From assembly GCF_009857475.1 (NCBI RefSeq), contig NZ_WWCJ01000025.1, forward strand, positions 20,672 to 84,671: a stretch of 64,000 nt of DNA. The letters are read 5' to 3'. Each line of letters starts with the position of its first letter. Position 1 is the first letter of the stretch. A model generated the notes under the pieces. That model was given only the letters and a program-made list of their open reading frames with translations, did not search any database and had not been told where the DNA came from. Position numbers and translations under genes: made by a program. This stretch comes from Pseudoduganella guangdongensis. Lineage in GTDB: Bacteria > Pseudomonadota > Gammaproteobacteria > Burkholderiales > Burkholderiaceae_D. Below are positions 33,049 through 41,471 of this stretch, one piece after another.

Positions 33049-34343
33049 CAATGCAGCTTGACCAGCGGCGTGGCCCGTTTCACGAGGAAGCGCGCCAGCG
33101 CCAGCACACCGGTGCGTATCGTGCCCAGCACCGCCTGGTGGTGCAGCAAGTGCAGGCTGACATACATCATGCGCGCCAAGAAGCCCTCGACGAACCAGCT
33201 GAAGCCGCGCAGCGAGCCCATCAGGCTGCCGACCGAGGTCGACTGGCCGAACGACACCAGCGAGCCATAGTCGCGGTAGGCGTAGGGCTTGTCCTGCGGC
33301 GCCTTGCCGCGCGCCTCGCGCAGGAAGGTCTCCAGCAGGTAATCGGCCTGCTGGTGCGCCGCCTGGGCGCGCGGCGGCACCGGCTTGCCATCCGCGCCCA
33401 GGCACAGCGCGCAATCGCCCAGCGCATACACGCCCGGCACGCCCTTCACCTGCAGCGCGCCCGTCACCTCCAGCTGGCCGCCCTTGGCCACCGGCAGGCC
33501 CAGCGTGGCGAGGAAGGCCGGCGCCTTGATGCCCGCCGCCCACACCACGATGTCCGAAGGATAGCTGTGCGCGCCCACGCTGACATGGTCGGCCGCGATC
33601 GCCGTCACGCGGCAATCGGTCACCACATTGATGCCGCGCTGGTCCAGCAGCTTGAGCGCGGCGGACGACACCCGTTCCGGCAAGGGCGCCAGGATGCGCG
33701 GCGCCCCTTCCAGCAGGGTGATGCGCACGTCGCGCACCGGGTCCAGGTGGCCGAAGCCGTAGGCGGTGTACACGCCGCTGGCCTCGCGCAGCTCGGCCGC
33801 CAGCTCGACGCCGGTGGCGCCGCCGCCGATGATGACCACATCCACGCCGGCCGCGCCCTCCTGCCCCTTCTGCAAAGCGGCCTTGGTCAGCAGCTTGAGC
33901 AGGGTCAGGCGGAAACGTTCCGCGTCTTCCGTCGCATTGAGGGAAATGGTATGTTCGGCCGCGCCCGGCACGCCGAAATAGTTGGAAGTGCTGCCGACCG
34001 CCATCACCAGCGCGTCGTAGCCGATGCTGCGTTCCGGCAGGACGGCTTCGCCGGCCTCGCTGGCAATCGCCGCCACGGTCAGTTGCCGGGCGGCCGCATC
34101 GAGCGCCGTCATGGCGCCGTACACATAGGTAAAACCGTTGTCATGCGCCAGCATCTGGTAGGACAGGCCCTCCTGGTGAATGTCCAGGGTGCCCGCCGCC
34201 ACCTCGTGCAGCGAAGGCTTCCAGATATGGTAAAGCCGGCTATCCACCAGCATCACCTGTTGCGGGCCCAGTTTCCGGCCCAGTTTGCACGCCAGCTCAA
34301 GGCCGCCGGCGCCACCGCCCACGATCACATATTTGCTTCGCAA
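33048..34343 (-). CDS. ndh: Type II NADH dehydrogenase
   Basis: A 431-residue FAD-dependent oxidoreductase passing electrons from NADH to quinone without pumping protons. FAD-binding GGGAGGLELACKLG is at residues 8-21, the NADH site is VVIIGGGATGVELAAEL (about 165-181), and ALGDCALC closes the FAD domain. A C-terminal amphipathic stretch would bind the membrane. Length matches Ndh of E. coli (434). A sulfide:quinone reductase is less likely because its cysteines are missing. Confidence 0.92.
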   Translation of the reverse strand: MRSKYVIVGGGAGGLELACKLGRKLGPQQVMLVDSRLYHIWKPSLHEVAAGTLDIHQEGLSYQMLAHDNGFTYVYGAMTALDAAARQLTVAAIASEAGEAVLPERSIGYDALVMAVGSTSNYFGVPGAAEHTISLNATEDAERFRLTLLKLLTKAALQKGQEGAAGVDVVIIGGGATGVELAAELREASGVYTAYGFGHLDPVRDVRITLLEGAPRILAPLPERVSSAALKLLDQRGINVVTDCRVTAIAADHVSVGAHSYPSDIVVWAAGIKAPAFLATLGLPVAKGGQLEVTGALQVKGVPGVYALGDCALCLGADGKPVPPRAQAAHQQADYLLETFLREARGKAPQDKPYAYRDYGSLVSFGQSTSVGSLMGSLRGFSWFVEGFLARMMYVSLHLLHHQAVLGTIRTGVLALARFLVKRATPLVKLH

Positions 34344-34383
34344 ACAGCTCTCCTAAAGTCGGCGGCGATCCCGGCCGCCCCGG

Positions 34384-34824
34384 TCAGTCTTTGTGCTTGC
34401 CATGGCCATGGCCATGGCCCTTGTCCTTATCCTTATGCTTGCCATGGCCGCGCTCATCGTCGCGGCGGTCATAATCGCGGCCGCCGCGATGTTCTTCGCG
34501 ATAGCGCGGCGCATATTCGTTGGTGTACCACTCGTCGCGCACGAAGTAGACATTGCGCGAGCACGCGTTGTACTTGTGGCAATGCTTACCCCATTTCTTG
34601 GCATGGCCTGGCGGCACCCGCAGGTACATCGGTTCGGCGATGATGCGCGCCGGACGCTGGATGATCACCGGCTGCGGATACAGCACCGGCGGCGGCGCCA
34701 TATTGCCCAGGTCGATGCGGCCGTAGAAGCCTGGCTGGCCGATGGTGACGGAAACCCCCACATCGGTGGCAAAGGCGGAAGTGCTGAGCGCCAGCATGGC
34801 GGCGGCTAAGAGCTGGGTCTTCAT
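34384..34824 (-). CDS. Secreted protein with His/Lys-rich tail
   Basis: A 146-residue protein with signal peptide MKTQLLAAAMLALSTSAFA. A central block (MYLRVPPGHAKKWGKHCHKY, then CSRNVYFVRDEWY) is seen in many small secreted proteins of Oxalobacteraceae by memory. The tail (GHGKHKDKDKGHGHGHGKHK) is strongly basic with many His and could bind metal or polyanions. The internal ATG fits the signal peptide. Function unknown. Confidence 0.75.
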   Translation of the reverse strand: MKTQLLAAAMLALSTSAFATDVGVSVTIGQPGFYGRIDLGNMAPPPVLYPQPVIIQRPARIIAEPMYLRVPPGHAKKWGKHCHKYNACSRNVYFVRDEWYTNEYAPRYREEHRGGRDYDRRDDERGHGKHKDKDKGHGHGHGKHKD

Positions 34825-34937
34825 AATTGTGATTATATAAGTAGTTGAAAAAGCGCGTTGCGCACTGGCCATTGTATCAAGGCAAGTTCCAGCCGCTACG
34901 TGCGCCAGCGAACATAGCTATTTGAAAGCAACACTTT

Positions 34938-36512
34938 TCAGGCGTGCGCGCCGAGCGCCGTGCGCAGCTCGCCAATGGCGCGGTTGGCCTGGGCGATCAC
35001 TTTGTCGGCAATGCGCTTGCGCACCGCCTGCACCCGGCCGGCCGCCTCCGCCTCCAGCATCAGCGGCGTCAGCAGCTGCGTGGCCGACTCGTGGAAGCTG
35101 GCCGCCATCCGGTCCAGCTGGCGGCTGAAGGCCGCCTGCACTTCCTGCAGGCGCTTGCGCAATTCCTCTTCGAAGGCGCGGCGGCGGTCCTGGATTTCCG
35201 AGCGTTTGCGGCGGCCGGCATCGGCAAACCACTTGAAGGCGCCCGCCAGCAGCACGGCGCCGCCGACAAAGGGCGCTGCCGGCGCCACCACCGGCAGCAC
35301 CACGGCCACCCCGAACAGGTAGGCCGCCGTACCGGTACTGGCGGCGGCCACGGCGCTGCCCATCAGGGTGATATTGGCGGCAGTATCCACGCCCTGCGCC
35401 AGGCGGGTGCCGACCCGCATGCGCGGCATCAGGCGTGCCAGGGTGGCGTGGTGCTGGCGTTCGAACACGGTGGACTGGGTCAGGCGGATATCGGACTGGA
35501 ACAGCGACAAGTCGTGCTGCAGCAAATCCAGCACCTCCTCCTTGCGCTGCACCACGCGGTCCAGGCGCGACTCCATCTCCTTGCCGAACTGGGCGCCGCT
35601 GGCCTGCTCGCGCGCGTCCGGATTGGCGGCCAGGGCCAGTTCGATGGCGTTGCCGGCATCGTGCACGGCGTCCTCGATATCCTGGTGCAGCACACGCCGT
35701 TCGTAGGCGATGCGGGCATCGACCAGGGCCAGGCGCTGCTGCACCTGGTGGCGCAGCTGCTGCGCCGTGGCCAGCAGGCTGGCGGCATTGGCCTCGCAGG
35801 CCGAGGTGGCGCTTTCATGCTCGCGGTAGCTCTCGATGCCCTGGCAAATGGTCGCCACGCTGCGCTCCACGGCATCCCGCAGTTCCTGCTGGCTCATCAG
35901 GCCGCCGTGGTAGCCGCGCGCGAGATTGAGCAGCTCGGCATGGCCCGTGCTGCGGCCAAAGTCCGCCACCGAGTCAGCCAGTCCCCGGCCCTTGACCAGC
36001 AGGCGCGCCTGGTTGCCCAGGTTGCTCAGCAAGCGGCGCTCGGCCTCGGGCGGCAAGCCGAACAATTGTTCCGCGCTGAGTTTGATCTGCAGCGCCTTGG
36101 CCACCTTCTGCGCCAGCGGGCGCGCCGCCGTGCCTTGCAAGACCAGAAGCGGCTTCATCAGGTTGAAGGCGCTGTGCCGCGCATGCTCGGCGACGGTCGG
36201 GCTGGAGCGGCCCAGCGCGTGCAGCGCCCAGTCGACGGTGATGTCGCACTCGATGGCGTTCAGCATGAGGGCGGTGAAGACGGCGGACGCGCGGCCATCG
36301 CCCGCCAGGTCGGTCACGGCGGCGAATTGAGCCAGCGACATATTGCCGTCGGTGCGGGCGATGGCGCCCACGGTGCGCGCCAGGGCGGAAGTGAAACTCT
36401 GGTCGGTGGAGAGGTGTTCATCGAGGCAGCGCAGCAAAACCGCGTGCTCGGGGACAGCCGGCGCCGGGGCGGCTGGTGGGGTGACGCTGGCGGCTCCATA
36501 AGTGCTTTGCAC
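34938..36512 (-). CDS. Large hypothetical coiled-coil membrane protein
   Basis: A 524-residue protein of unknown function. The N-terminal 120 residues are helical and contain GAIARTDGNMSLAQFAAVTD, similar in pattern to TerB/EF-hand-like helices. Residues 230-370 form a long coiled coil. Two hydrophobic segments follow (about 395-420 and 425-445: AAYLFGVAVVLPVVAPAAPF and VGGAVLLAGAF), then a second coiled coil rich in Arg and Glu. This order resembles proteins that work with dynamin-like GTPases at membranes, but no GTPase is nearby. Preceded by a small membrane protein gene. Confidence 0.8.
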   Translation of the reverse strand: MQSTYGAASVTPPAAPAPAVPEHAVLLRCLDEHLSTDQSFTSALARTVGAIARTDGNMSLAQFAAVTDLAGDGRASAVFTALMLNAIECDITVDWALHALGRSSPTVAEHARHSAFNLMKPLLVLQGTAARPLAQKVAKALQIKLSAEQLFGLPPEAERRLLSNLGNQARLLVKGRGLADSVADFGRSTGHAELLNLARGYHGGLMSQQELRDAVERSVATICQGIESYREHESATSACEANAASLLATAQQLRHQVQQRLALVDARIAYERRVLHQDIEDAVHDAGNAIELALAANPDAREQASGAQFGKEMESRLDRVVQRKEEVLDLLQHDLSLFQSDIRLTQSTVFERQHHATLARLMPRMRVGTRLAQGVDTAANITLMGSAVAAASTGTAAYLFGVAVVLPVVAPAAPFVGGAVLLAGAFKWFADAGRRKRSEIQDRRRAFEEELRKRLQEVQAAFSRQLDRMAASFHESATQLLTPLMLEAEAAGRVQAVRKRIADKVIAQANRAIGELRTALGAHA

Positions 36513-36563
36513 AAATACTCCGTTCGCTCAGTCCAGGCTAATGGCATTCTAGACCATGCGTCG

Positions 36564-36737
36564 TCAGCACCCAAACAGTTTCAGCAGCCCCGCCGTCGCC
36601 CCAACAATGACCGTGGTCTGGAACAGCATCCAGCGAAAAGTCTCCGCCCTCTGCTTCGCCATTGCCAGTTCAAACTTGTGCTCGGAATCATGCAAGTCGG
36701 ACATATGTGCTACCGGATCGGGTTTGTTCGAGGACAT
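36564..36737 (-). CDS. Small membrane protein, 57 aa
   Basis: MSSNKPDPVAHMSDLHDSEH, then an amphipathic helix (KFELAMAKQRAETFRWMLFQ) and a C-terminal TM helix (TTVIVGATAGLLKLFG). AAGGAG lies 7 bases before ATG, which supports translation. The gene is located between the Lrp gene and the 524-residue protein gene, on the same strand as both. Similar coiled-coil-plus-TM micro-proteins are common; no function known. Confidence 0.65.
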   Translation of the reverse strand: MSSNKPDPVAHMSDLHDSEHKFELAMAKQRAETFRWMLFQTTVIVGATAGLLKLFGC

Positions 36738-36775
36738 GGTACGCTCCTTGGGTAGAAAGCGTCATTGTCCCGCGC

Positions 36776-37270
36776 CTACTGTGCGGGCTCCGTGGCCAAA
36801 ATCAAAGTTTCCTTGATTTCCTCCATGACGACATAGGACTTGGACTGCGCCGCGCCGGGCAGGTTCAACAGCATATCGCCCAGCAGCTTGCGGTACTCCG
36901 CCATCTCATGGATGCGCGCCTTGATCAGGTAATCGAAATCGCCCGACACCAGGTGGCATTCCTGCACCTCCGGAATGCGCAGCACCTCGCGCCGGAACTG
37001 TTCGAAATGGCTGGCCGATTTCTGGTTCAGCGTGATCTCCACGAACACCAGCAAGCTCGCCCCCAGCGCACGCGGATTCAGGCGTGCGTGGTAGCCGGAA
37101 ATCACGCCGTCGCGCTCCATGCGCTTGACCCGCTCGATGGTGGGCGTGATCGACAAGCCCACCTGCTCGCTCAAGTCCTTCATGGCAATGCGCGCATCCT
37201 CCTGCAGGATGCGCAGTATCTTCCGATCAATCTTGTCCAGCTGCCGGACCGATTCCTTTTGGATTCGCAT
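36776..37270 (-). CDS. Lrp/AsnC-family regulator, DadR-like
   Basis: A 164-residue Lrp-type regulator: HTH (LDKIDRKILRILQEDARIAM then KDLSEQVGLSITPTIERVKR) and RAM domain (ALGASLLVFVEITLNQKSAS ... CHLVSGDFDYLIKARI). It is divergent from dadA across a 99-base gap, the usual arrangement for the alanine-responsive activator of D-amino acid dehydrogenase. The name DadR/Lrp is inferred from this position. Confidence 0.93.
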   Translation of the reverse strand: MRIQKESVRQLDKIDRKILRILQEDARIAMKDLSEQVGLSITPTIERVKRMERDGVISGYHARLNPRALGASLLVFVEITLNQKSASHFEQFRREVLRIPEVQECHLVSGDFDYLIKARIHEMAEYRKLLGDMLLNLPGAAQSKSYVVMEEIKETLILATEPAQ

Positions 37271-37369
37271 GATTTTTTACTGTTTCGACGGGCTTATATA
37301 GTAACAAATACTAGGTAAAACTACTTATCATAGCAAAATAATCCGCAACAAATATTCCGGAGGCAATCC

Positions 37370-38659
37370 ATGCGCGTAGTTATCCTTGGCAGCGGCGTGA
37401 TCGGCGTCACCAGTGCTTATTACCTGGCCCAAGCCGGCCACGACGTCACCGTCCTCGACCGCCAACCCGGCCCTGCCCTGGAAACCAGTTTCGCCAACGC
37501 CGGCCAGATTTCGCCCGGCTACGCCTCGCCATGGGCCGCCCCCGGGATCCCGCTGAAAGCCATGAAATGGATGCTGCAGCGCCACGCGCCGCTCTCCATC
37601 ACCCCTGACGGCACCACCTTCCAGCTCAAATGGATGTGGCAAATGCTGCGCAACTGCAATGCCGAATCCTACGCGATCAACAAGGAACGCATGGTGCGCC
37701 TGGCCGAGTACAGCCGCGACTGTTTTAAAGTGCTGCGCGCCGCCACCGGCATCGAATACGAAGGCCGCCAGAAAGGTACCACCCAGCTGTTCCGCACCCA
37801 GGCCCAGCTCGACGGCGCCGCCAAGGATATCGAAGTGCTCAAAGAAACCGGCGTGCCGTACGAGCTGCTGACCGGCGCCGACCTGATCAAGGCCGAACCG
37901 GGCCTGGCCGCCTCCCAACACAAACTGGTGGGCGGCCTGCGCCTGCCGAACGACGAAACCGGCGACTGCCAGCTGTTTACCACCCGCCTGGAAGCCATGG
38001 CCCGGGAGCTGGGCGTGAAATTCCGCTACGGCGTCGCGATCGACCAACTGGTGATGGAAGGCGACAAGGTCAAAGGCGTGCAATGCGGCGCCGAGCTGGT
38101 GCAAGCCGACTCCTTCGTGGTTGCCCTGGGCGCCTACTCGACCCCGTTCCTGAAAGAACTGTTCGAGATCCCGGTCTACCCGCTGAAAGGCTACTCGATC
38201 ACGGTGCCGATCGTCGACGGCGACAAAGCCCCGACCTCCACCATCCTGGACGAGACTTACAAGATTGCGGTGACCCGCTTCGACGACCGCATCCGCGTCG
38301 GCGGCATGGCCGAGATCGCCGGCTACAACACCGCGCTCAACCCGCGCCGCCGCGAGACGCTGGAAATGGTGGTCAACGACCTGTTCCCCGGCGCCGGCAA
38401 CAGTGCCGAAGCCACCTTCTGGACCGGCCTGCGCCCGATGACCCCGGATGGCACGCCCGTGGTCGGCCGCACCGCCATCCGCAACCTGTTCACCAACACC
38501 GGCCACGGCACGCTGGGCTGGACGATGAGCTGCGGCTCCGCCCAGCTGCTGGCCGACATCATGTCCGCCAAACGCCCCGCCATCTTCGCCGACGACCTCT
38601 GCGCCGCCCGCTACAGCCGCGAGAGCGCCCCCCGCCAGCCGCAACTGGCCGGCGCTTGA
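37370..38659 (+). CDS. dadA: D-amino acid dehydrogenase
   Basis: A 429-residue FAD enzyme oxidatively deaminating D-alanine and other D-amino acids. FAD site VILGSGVIGVTSAYYLAQAG at residues 4-23, then TSFANAGQISPGYASPWAAP, the DadA signature, and C-terminal HGTLGWTMSCGSAQLLADIM. GGAGG precedes ATG by 7 bases. No alanine racemase follows; the gene ends at a long perfect inverted repeat. Confidence 0.96.
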   Translation: MRVVILGSGVIGVTSAYYLAQAGHDVTVLDRQPGPALETSFANAGQISPGYASPWAAPGIPLKAMKWMLQRHAPLSITPDGTTFQLKWMWQMLRNCNAESYAINKERMVRLAEYSRDCFKVLRAATGIEYEGRQKGTTQLFRTQAQLDGAAKDIEVLKETGVPYELLTGADLIKAEPGLAASQHKLVGGLRLPNDETGDCQLFTTRLEAMARELGVKFRYGVAIDQLVMEGDKVKGVQCGAELVQADSFVVALGAYSTPFLKELFEIPVYPLKGYSITVPIVDGDKAPTSTILDETYKIAVTRFDDRIRVGGMAEIAGYNTALNPRRRETLEMVVNDLFPGAGNSAEATFWTGLRPMTPDGTPVVGRTAIRNLFTNTGHGTLGWTMSCGSAQLLADIMSAKRPAIFADDLCAARYSRESAPRQPQLAGA

Positions 38660-38661
38660 TC

Positions 38662-38742
38662 AATTCGGGGTCAGGTCTGACAATCGGACAATCTATGCGC
38701 TTCGCGCATAGATTGTCCGATTGTCAGACCTGACCCCGAATT
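38662..38742. repeat. 81-base element: perfect 39-bp inverted repeat with 3-base loop
   Basis: Left arm 38662-38700 (starts AATTCGGGGTCAGGTCTGAC) and right arm 38704-38742 are exact reverse complements around TTC. GGGGTCAGGTCTGAC-type words occur repeatedly in betaproteobacterial genomes and are often linked with REP-associated transposases; that is from memory. It starts 2 bases after the dadA stop and may also terminate transcription. Confidence 0.85.
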
Positions 38743-38787
38743 TTGTCCATTTGGCAGTAAGGGCCTTGGGGCCGTATAATTTTCCAC

Positions 38788-39627
38788 ATGAATAAACTGG
38801 AAGCCTTCGGACACGTCGCTGCGCTGGCGATCCGGGGAGACCTCGTGTTTCCTACCAGCGTCAACGCCGCCTTGCGGGTCCAACTCGCGCTGGATGATCC
38901 GGACTGCCCGATGGAGGATGCGATCAAGCTGGTGCTGGCGGAGCCGCAACTGGCTGCGCGCACCGTCGCCCTCTCGAACTCAGCCATGTTCAACCGCACC
39001 GGCGGGCCGGATGTCACCAATGTGCGCAACGCGATCATGCGCGTGGGCTACCACAACCTGTACGCGCTGGCGGCGGCCATGGTGGTGCGTGCCTTCGGCA
39101 GCAAGATCGTCGATCCCGACTTGCGTGCCAAGGCGGAACAACTGTGGCAGCACACCGTCCACGTGGCTTGCCTGGCGCGCATCATCGCGCGCGAAGTCAC
39201 CGGGGTGAATCCGGACACGGCGCTGTTCGCCGCCATCGTGCATGAGGTGGGCGGCTTCTACCTGCTGTCGCGCGCGGATGAATTCCCGGGCTTGCTGGAA
39301 CCCGATCCGGAAAACTGGCAAACCGCTAGCGAGGAAATCATCACGCGCGAAGTGGTGAAGAAGCTCGGCATCCCGCAGGAGGTGGCCGAGGCCATCGAGA
39401 GCCTGCGCGGCGGCATGCTGCAAATCCCGCCCGAGACCCTGCTTGACACCCTGCTGCTGGCGAATCACTTCTCGCCCGTGCGCTCGCCGCTGGCGGCCGC
39501 CGAGGAAGATGAGGGCCCGCACGAGGATTCCGTGATGGACCTGTTCATCGATAACGACAAGCGCCTGCGCATGCTGCAAGAGGCGGAGGCCGATGTCTCC
39601 GCCATGAATGCCGCGCTGCTGGTTTAA
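38788..39627 (+). CDS. HDOD-domain protein
   Basis: A 279-residue single HDOD protein, usually tied to signalling or stress. Family marks are LRVQLALDDPDCPMEDAIKL, LAEPQLAARTVALSNSAMF and NVRNAIMRVGYHNLYALAAA; the HD-like position reads HEVGG, so the metal site is degenerate as in most HDOD proteins. It stands alone between the inverted repeat and hmp. Role unknown. Confidence 0.9.
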   Translation: MNKLEAFGHVAALAIRGDLVFPTSVNAALRVQLALDDPDCPMEDAIKLVLAEPQLAARTVALSNSAMFNRTGGPDVTNVRNAIMRVGYHNLYALAAAMVVRAFGSKIVDPDLRAKAEQLWQHTVHVACLARIIAREVTGVNPDTALFAAIVHEVGGFYLLSRADEFPGLLEPDPENWQTASEEIITREVVKKLGIPQEVAEAIESLRGGMLQIPPETLLDTLLLANHFSPVRSPLAAAEEDEGPHEDSVMDLFIDNDKRLRMLQEAEADVSAMNAALLV

Positions 39628-39633
39628 TCCCGC

Positions 39634-40815
39634 TTAATCCAGGGCCTTGGCCGGGCCGAAGAATTCGTAGTAGGTCTGGCCTTCCGGCACGCCCAGTTCG
39701 CGCAGGCTGCGTTTCACCGCCTGCATGAACGGCACCGGGCCGAGGAAGTAGGCGTCCACGTCGCGCGACTGCGGCAACCATTCCCCTAATTGCTCTTTGC
39801 CCAGCAGGCCCACGGCGTCCGCTGCGGGTTGGTCTGCGCGCTCTTCGGCGTAGATGTAGTGGCGCTTGAGCTGCGGGTGGCGTTGCGCCAGGCGGTCGAT
39901 ATGGTCGCGGAAGGCGTGCACGCCGGCGTGGCGGGCGGCGTGGATGAAGCGGATCTCGCGCCCCGTCTCCAGCGCCTTGTCCAGCATGGCCAGGGTCGGG
40001 GTGATGCCGACACCGCCGGAAATCAGCACGATCGGGCGGCTGCCTTCGGCCAGGGTGAACGCGCCCGATGGCGGGAACAGTTCCAGCGTGTCGCCCACCT
40101 GCACTTGCCCGTGCAGGAAGCCGGATACCTTGCCGCCGTCTTCGCGCTTGACGCTGACCTGGTAGGTCTGGCCGTTCGGCGCGGCCGACAGCGAATACTG
40201 GCGGCGCTGCTCTTCGCCATCCACCACCAGGCGCACGCCGATGTACTGGCCGGGCGCGAAGTCCATGACCGACTGGCCGTCGGCGGGACGGAATACGAAG
40301 GTGGTGATCTCGTCGCTCTCCACGCGTTTTTCGGCGACCAGGAAGGGGCGCGCGCCGCTCCAGCCGCCCGGCGTTGCCGCGGCGGCCTGGTAGGCCTGGC
40401 CTTCGGCGCCGATCAGGATATCGGCCAGCTGGCCGTAGGCCGCGCCCCACGCTTGCAGCACCGCGTCGGTGGCGGTGGCGGCGCCCAGCACTTCGCGGAT
40501 CGCTTTCAGCAGGCTGGCGCCCACCATCTGGTAGTGCTCCGGCTGGATCTGCAAGGCCACGTGCTTGTTGACGATGGCGGCGGCCAGCGGGCCCAGGGCT
40601 TCCAGGCGTTCGATATTCTTGGCGTACATCAGGATGCCGTTGGCCAGGGCGCGCTGCTGCTCGCCGCTATGCTGGTGGGCCTGGTTGAAGAAGGGTTTGA
40701 CCTGCGGAAAATCGGTGAACAGGACCTGGTAGAAGTGGCGGGTCAGTGCTTCGCCGCCCTGCTCCAGGATAGGCACGGTGGCGGTGACGATGGCGCGGTG
40801 TTCTGCAGACAGCAT
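39634..40815 (-). CDS. hmp: Flavohemoprotein, nitric oxide dioxygenase
   Basis: A 393-residue Hmp that converts NO and O2 to nitrate with NAD(P)H. The globin domain (1-140) has proximal His in VNKHVALQIQPEHY; the FAD domain contains RQYSLSA; the NAD domain has ISGGVGITPTLAMLDKAL and ends YYEFFGPAKAL. Length is standard. An NsrR-like operator lies 22-45 bases upstream of the start, and nsrR is the next gene, so it is a classical NO-induced unit. Confidence 0.97.
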   Translation of the reverse strand: MLSAEHRAIVTATVPILEQGGEALTRHFYQVLFTDFPQVKPFFNQAHQHSGEQQRALANGILMYAKNIERLEALGPLAAAIVNKHVALQIQPEHYQMVGASLLKAIREVLGAATATDAVLQAWGAAYGQLADILIGAEGQAYQAAAATPGGWSGARPFLVAEKRVESDEITTFVFRPADGQSVMDFAPGQYIGVRLVVDGEEQRRQYSLSAAPNGQTYQVSVKREDGGKVSGFLHGQVQVGDTLELFPPSGAFTLAEGSRPIVLISGGVGITPTLAMLDKALETGREIRFIHAARHAGVHAFRDHIDRLAQRHPQLKRHYIYAEERADQPAADAVGLLGKEQLGEWLPQSRDVDAYFLGPVPFMQAVKRSLRELGVPEGQTYYEFFGPAKALD

Positions 40816-40837
40816 GGGTACGGCTCCTCATGGGTTA

Positions 40838-40860
40838 AACATGCATCCATCATACATGTT
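40838..40860. promoter_or_regulatory. NsrR-like operator upstream of hmp
   Basis: Half-sites AACATGCAT and ATACATGTT separated by five bases, a near-perfect inverted repeat matching the 11-1-11 NsrR pattern (AAGATGCAT / ATACATCTT halves). Confidence 0.75.
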
Positions 40861-40919
40861 TAAAAGCGGCGCCGTCAATAAAGATATATCTGAAATACCT
40901 AATTAAATCGCCAGCGGCG

Positions 40920-41378
40920 TCAAGCTTGCTTTTTCGGCATCTGCAGGATGACCGGCTGGGCGCCGCCCTTGCCCTTCGGGCCGGGCAGGATATCGGCCAG
41001 CGTCATCCCGTCCAGCACGTGCAGGAAGGCGTCGGTGGCCTCGCCCAGCTTGCGTTTCAAGGCGCAGTCGCGCAGGAAGGCGCAACTGCCGCTATCGGCG
41101 CCAAAACATTCGGCGATATGGAAATCGGATTCGCTGTCGCGCACCACGTCGCCGATGTTGATGTCTTCCGGCTCGCGGTTCAGGCGCAGGCCGCCGTGCC
41201 GCCCGCGCACGGTTTCCACCAGGCCGCTGGCGCCCAGCTGGTGGATCACCTTGGTCAGGTGGTTTTTCGAGATGTCGTGCAGGTCGGCGATTTCCTGGAT
41301 GGTGACCAGTTTGTCGCGGTTCATGCCCAGGTACATCAGCGAGCGCAGTGTGTAATCGGTAAAAGATGTCAGTCTCAT
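40920..41378 (-). CDS. nsrR: Rrf2-family NO-sensing repressor NsrR
   Basis: A 152-residue Rrf2 regulator: winged helix MRLTSFTDYTLRSLMYLGMN, recognition part DISKNHLTKVIHQLG and the wing TVRGRHGGLRLNREPEDINI. Three Cys in CFGADSGSC and DCALKRK ligate an Fe-S cluster that NO destroys, releasing DNA. It lies between hmp and nnrS, whose upstream regions both carry NsrR-like sites. An AAGCA...TTGCTT partial palindrome upstream of its own start may be an autoregulatory site. Confidence 0.94.
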   Translation of the reverse strand: MRLTSFTDYTLRSLMYLGMNRDKLVTIQEIADLHDISKNHLTKVIHQLGASGLVETVRGRHGGLRLNREPEDINIGDVVRDSESDFHIAECFGADSGSCAFLRDCALKRKLGEATDAFLHVLDGMTLADILPGPKGKGGAQPVILQMPKKQA

Positions 41379-41430
41379 GATCCAGGTCGCCTAAACAAGC
41401 ATTTCGAATATTGCTTTACCCTAAGCGGTA

Positions 41431-41453
41431 ATGTAGCATTCATTATACATCTT
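41431..41453. promoter_or_regulatory. NsrR-like operator upstream of nnrS operon
   Basis: One exact half-site ATACATCTT and a weaker partner ATGTAGCAT, about 19-41 bases before the nnrS start. Confidence 0.55.
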
Positions 41454-41471
41454 AAGAACATGAGGCCAGCC

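Noticed and set aside
37271..37369. Riboswitch before dadA
   Set aside because: The 99-base divergent gap is too short and holds no recognisable aptamer; Lrp-type control explains it.
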